NCBI RefSeq assembly: GCF_042310355.1
Contig: NZ_JBHJMR010000008.1
Coordinates: forward strand, 79,034-143,033
From: Wenzhouxiangella sp042310355
GTDB taxonomy: Bacteria > Pseudomonadota > Gammaproteobacteria > Xanthomonadales > Wenzhouxiangellaceae
Direction: 5' to 3'
Length of the DNA: 64,000 nt
Below the pieces are notes generated by a model, which was not told the origin of the DNA, made no database searches, and saw only the letters and a program-made list of their open reading frames with translations. Of this stretch, positions 61,669-64,000 are shown one piece after another; the stretch's first letter is position 1, and every line of letters starts with the position of its first letter. The position numbers were made by a program, and so were the translations under genes.

Positions 61669-61908
61669 ATGGCGACCGAACCCCTGCAACGTCTACGGTC
61701 CGAACTTCTGGCACTTTCCGAGGCCGAACGGGCGGAATTGGCCCATGATCTGATCCAGAGCCTCGATGCACCCCGCGATAACGGCGTTGAAGACGCCTGG
61801 GATAGGGAGATTTCCCGTCGACTCGGGGAAATCGACGCTGGACAGGCGGAATTGGTTGATCGGGCCGATTTTCGACGGAGAATTCGTACAAAACTTCAGC
61901 CCCGGTAG
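61669..61908 (+). CDS. Cassette gene: addiction-module antitoxin (RelB-like), plus strand
   Basis: The 79-residue protein belongs to the addiction-module component family (TIGR02574-like): LLALSEAERAELAHDLIQSL and ISRRLGEIDAGQAELV. A good GGAGG site precedes it. Gene order antitoxin-toxin and an overlapping TAGTG junction with the next gene support the pair. It runs opposite to the other cassette genes. Confidence 0.85.
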   Translation: MATEPLQRLRSELLALSEAERAELAHDLIQSLDAPRDNGVEDAWDREISRRLGEIDAGQAELVDRADFRRRIRTKLQPR

Positions 61909-62222
61909 TGCGACAAGTACGAGTTCTCCGGCAAGCTGCCGAGGAAGCAGAAGCGGCAGTTGGTTGGTACGAGAAAGAGCGAGATGGGCTGGGTGCCGAG
62001 TTTGCCGAGGCGATTGAGGCTGCCCTTGATATTTTAGAGGGCGGTCTCGTTCCCCTTTCTCCTATGCCGGGGCATTCCGGATCCAAGGGGGCAAAACGCC
62101 TCATACTGCGCCGATTTCCCTTCGATATCATCGTTGTCGAAAGTGGTGCAGAATCGGTCGTTGTGGCGTTTGCTCATCATTCTCGGAAACCTGGATACTG
62201 GAGAGATCGAACTAGCTCCTAA
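61908..62222 (+). CDS. Cassette gene: RelE/ParE-family toxin, plus strand
   Basis: The 104-residue protein shows the RelE/ParE fold: VRVLRQAAEEAEAAVGWYEKE and LRRFPFDIIVVES with HHSRKPGYWRDR at the end. It starts at GTG overlapping the antitoxin stop. The TAA stop is provided by the plus-strand copy of the attC core at 62217. Free toxin would inhibit translation or gyrase. Confidence 0.87.
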   Translation: MRQVRVLRQAAEEAEAAVGWYEKERDGLGAEFAEAIEAALDILEGGLVPLSPMPGHSGSKGAKRLILRRFPFDIIVVESGAESVVVAFAHHSRKPGYWRDRTSS

Positions 62223-62286
62223 CGTAGAACTAAGGGGCGGCGGCGCGCGAAGCGTGCCGACGTCACCTTGAGAGACATGCTAGGAA
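62217..62286 (-). other. attC-like site, short and degenerate
   Basis: TCCTAAC on one side is matched by GCTAGGA on the other, with a short GGCGCGCGAAGCGTGCC arm. It follows the reversed toxin pair. Confidence 0.65.
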
Positions 62287-62288
62287 CA

Positions 62289-62753
62289 TCACCACATCTC
62301 GTAACAAGAACTATCACCATCGAACCACGTTCTTACCGACTCCGTGGCAGTTTGCCACTTGTGAGTGTCGTTTAGTCGATACACAGTAATGGCTGTGCCG
62401 CCGCCGGACGAGGTTTCAAGATCGATGACCTGCATGAACCCGTTCGCAACGTTGTTCTTGAAGTGAACGTTAATTGTTGCGTGACCTTCCTCGCTGGAAA
62501 TCGCGCCATTGACTCGCGTTGTACTTGAGACATTTACAAAGAAACTGGCACCTGCTGGCGCAAGATAACCGCTGTCACGTTCATGGCATCTAATCGTGTT
62601 CCGTGCAACGATATCGTAGGTCTCGGCAAGCGGATGGTCGACTTGGAACTCAAGGGTTCCAACAGCTTCAGACCGGAAGTTGCTAGTGCTTGGAGGAAAA
62701 CTAGCGCAGGCTGTCGCAAGGAGGGCAATTGCTAATAGGGCTAGTGATCTCAT
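62289..62753 (-). CDS. Cassette gene: lipoprotein, unknown
   Basis: The 154-residue protein has a lipoprotein signal with lipobox LATAC (Cys at about 16) and a beta-rich body with FQVDHPLAETYDIVARNTIR and two further Cys. The stop lies 2 bp from the attC. No family recognised. Confidence 0.7.
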   Translation of the reverse strand: MRSLALLAIALLATACASFPPSTSNFRSEAVGTLEFQVDHPLAETYDIVARNTIRCHERDSGYLAPAGASFFVNVSSTTRVNGAISSEEGHATINVHFKNNVANGFMQVIDLETSSGGGTAITVYRLNDTHKWQTATESVRTWFDGDSSCYEMW

Positions 62754-62761
62754 TTTGATGT

Positions 62762-62848
62762 TCCTAACGTCTGCGCCAAGCGGCGCGGCTTTAGCCGCGT
62801 CCGGTGGAGGCCCGAAGGGCCGGAACGTACTTGAGCGACTTGTTAGGT
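62762..62848 (-). other. attC, type 1, intact
   Basis: Cores TCCTAAC and ACCTAAC. Almost identical over its length to the sites at 58613 and 63120. Confidence 0.9.
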
Positions 62849-63121
62849 GCGAAACCTAGAAATTGCTCGCCAGCATAGTGACATTGCCACGATGACGAAG
62901 CCAACCAGAATGGCCAACCAAGACACGACGCGGTTCCTGCTGAAATGATATTGTCCACATTCAACGCTTCCGAGAACGTCCTTCAGCAAGGCGTAATCGA
63001 CTATGCTGCAGCATTGGTCGCTCCAACCAACAGATTTCACGAGGACCTGTATTGTTAGTGCCGCTGAGCCGATCAGCAAAAGCACGTATCCGTTCTTTAG
63101 CCATGTACGCTTTTTCTGCAC
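62843..63121 (-). CDS. Cassette gene: two-TM membrane protein, unknown
   Basis: The 92-residue protein has membrane segments at about 11-30 and 65-85 with a Cys-rich loop (DQCCSIVDY and ECGQYHF) between them. TAA stop from the ACCTAAC core. Function unknown. Confidence 0.65.
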   Translation of the reverse strand: MQKKRTWLKNGYVLLLIGSAALTIQVLVKSVGWSDQCCSIVDYALLKDVLGSVECGQYHFSRNRVVSWLAILVGFVIVAMSLCWRAISRFRT

Positions 63122-63206
63122 TTAACGTCTGAGCTAAGCGGCGCGGCTTTAGCCGCGTCCGGTGGAGGCCCGAAGGGCCGGAACGTACTTGAGCGACTTG
63201 TTAACC
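63120..63206 (-). other. attC, type 1, intact
   Basis: Cores GTTAAGT and GGTTAAC are intact. Arms identical to the other type-1 sites. Confidence 0.9.
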
Positions 63207-63614
63207 ACCGACCTTCTCAGAGCCCCGGCACTCGGAAGCTAGTGAGGCGACTTCATTTGATTCCAACTCGAAAACTGCGGTTAGCCCAGACCGGAAACTC
63301 TTCTCCCGCAGGCGCACATCTATTTCTAACCGGACCCTTAGGCAATAGTGCCCGAGCGAATCAAGACGTTCGACGGTAATTCCTTCTCGGCCGGTGTCGG
63401 ACTGCAAGGTTGCTGATTGTATGGATCCCTCCAGCAAGGAATCTAGATCCTTGATGTACGCAGAAAGTTCCGAAAACTCAAAGTACGGCTCGGCCTCGCC
63501 AGCGAGTCCAAGCTGAGAACACTTTACGCTCAGGATGCCGTCGCCCGTACCGACGGTACCGCCTTCGAGCCACGAGATCTCTATAAATGAACTGTCCGGG
63601 TAGCGTCTATTCAC
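63201..63614 (-). CDS. Cassette gene: soluble protein, possibly WapI-like immunity protein
   Basis: The 137-residue protein alternates beta-strands: DGILSVKCSQLGLAGEAEPY, FSELSAYIKDLDSLL and FRSGLTAVFELESNEVASL. The pattern resembles the WapI/contact-toxin immunity type, but no diagnostic motif is present. TAA stop comes from GGTTAAC. Treat the immunity idea as a guess. Confidence 0.6.
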   Translation of the reverse strand: MNRRYPDSSFIEISWLEGGTVGTGDGILSVKCSQLGLAGEAEPYFEFSELSAYIKDLDSLLEGSIQSATLQSDTGREGITVERLDSLGHYCLRVRLEIDVRLREKSFRSGLTAVFELESNEVASLASECRGSEKVGG

Positions 63615-63621
63615 TGGAGGT

Positions 63622-63715
63622 GGTTAACGTTTGCCTTAACCGGCGCGCCCACAAAACCAGCCCGGCTTTGCCGGCCCGCAAGTTACGCCGCGTCCGGTTG
63701 AAGGCTTTGTTATGC
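63622..63715 (-). other. attC, type 2
   Basis: Cores GGTTAAC and GCATAAC. Arms GGCTTTGCCGG and CCGGTTGAAGG match the sites at 59867 and 61530. Confidence 0.85.
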
Positions 63716-63732
63716 GAGCGGCGCGCATTTTA

Positions 63733-63930
63733 CTAAGGCTCCTCTTGGTAACTGGGCCTTTCCTGAAGCAGTATGGTCTGCTTCCCACAGCGAACTTCCA
63801 GTCTCTCGAGAATTTCTCTTGCTACTCCCCCAACATTGGGGAGAGCACTCCTATTGGCAATCTGATCCAGCTCTTCCCTCCTTGATCGGCTTGCAAATTC
63901 TGCCTCTGTTGAATTTTGAGTGGGTATCAT
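63733..63930 (-). CDS. Cassette gene: small protein, possibly cut by the neighbouring IS
   Basis: The 65-residue ORF reads MIPTQNSTEAEFASRSRREE and ends LLQERPSYQEEP. It begins only 31 bases from the probable ISL3 transposase start, so its 5' end may have been replaced by the insertion. No family is recognised. Confidence 0.5.
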   Translation of the reverse strand: MIPTQNSTEAEFASRSRREELDQIANRSALPNVGGVAREILERLEVRCGKQTILLQERPSYQEEP

Positions 63931-63960
63931 CGCCTCGGGACCCTGATTGGAGCCGGAGTG

Positions 63961-64000
63961 ATGAGCGCACAGATTTTCGAAGCCGCCCTTGGCCTGACGC
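63961..64000 (+). CDS. Start of an ISL3-family transposase (partial)
   Basis: Thirteen codons, MSAQIFEAALGLT, match the N-terminus of ISL3-family transposases. GGAGCCGGAGTG precedes the ATG and may be part of the left end of the element. The rest lies outside the window. It sits on the side where the integron integrase would be expected. Confidence 0.6.
   Translation, partial: MSAQIFEAALGLT

Larger units (their letters stand above)
56816..63935 (-). mobile_element. Chromosomal integron cassette array, distal end (no integrase in window)
   Basis: About 7.1 kb holds some 13 small genes or gene pairs separated by attC-like sites that share RYYYAAC/GTTRRRY cores and long inverted arms. All sites read in minus orientation, so the array begins to the right, where attI and intI should be. 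The genes are visibly more AT-rich than the backbone and differ widely in codon use. The left end is at 56816-56822, next to tspO. Two main attC types are present. The array is probably a sedentary chromosomal integron whose tail has partly decayed. Confidence 0.9.

Noticed and set aside
1..64000. tRNA, rRNA or replication-origin features
   Set aside because: No cloverleaf, rRNA segment or DnaA-box cluster was noticed on reading both strands; a dedicated covariance search was not possible.

Overview
This 64 kb window is chromosomal DNA from a high-GC gammaproteobacterium. Three features point to the Xanthomonadales/Lysobacterales or a close relative such as Wenzhouxiangella: YadG/YadH-like transporter genes, a TrpR-family YerC-type regulator heading a complete histidine operon, and an aryl-polyene pigment cluster with a XanB2-type chorismatase. 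Genus and species cannot be read from the sequence. Coding density is high, and many neighbouring genes overlap by ATGA or GTGA.

Layout. 1-2895: secreted subtilisin-like protease, running off the left edge. 3151-4856: YadGH-type ABC exporter. 4952-8339: secreted S33 peptidase overlapping a NatA/NatB-like ABC exporter. 8349-8927: 3.5 copies of a 155-bp tandem repeat. 8974-11636: lipid-methyltransferase-like membrane protein, a 52-codon ORF with its own terminator, an EamA transporter and a small exported protein. 11752-19932: histidine operon yerC-hisG-D-C-B-H-A-F-IE with every enzyme of the pathway. Four of its gaps hold long imperfect palindromes, and a dyad operator precedes yerC. 19913-21585: degenerate EAL protein and a DUF218 protein. 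21725-36659: aryl-polyene (xanthomonadin-like) cluster. 36816-43392: AsmA protein, small membrane protein, phosphodiesterase lipoprotein and an IPTL-CTERM-type surface protein. 43586-56648: mostly transport and housekeeping genes, including BCCT, MFS, SMR, a PF11449-type exporter, VIT1 and TspO, plus an aminotransferase/sulfotransferase pair, an amidohydrolase, cytochrome b561 and a cluster of small enzymes. 56816 to the right edge: distal part of a chromosomal integron cassette array. An ISL3-type transposase appears to begin at 63961.

How the genes work together. In the pigment cluster the chorismatase can supply a hydroxybenzoate starter. The AMP-ligase loads it on the ACP, the KS/CLF pair, ketoreductase and two hot-dog dehydratases extend and desaturate the chain, and the acyltransferase, LolA-like and MMPL proteins attach and export it. 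Two flavoproteins with the halogenase WxWxIP signature could halogenate the aryl head, as in brominated xanthomonadin.

The cassette array holds 14 recognisable or degenerate attC sites in minus orientation. Its cargo includes two HicAB pairs (one whose toxin ORF has no start codon), a RelB/RelE-type pair running against the array, a DUF4160/DUF2442 pair, DUF2283 with a frameshifted partner, and several small exported or unknown proteins. Many cassette stop codons are supplied by the attC core. By polarity, the integrase should lie to the right of the window.
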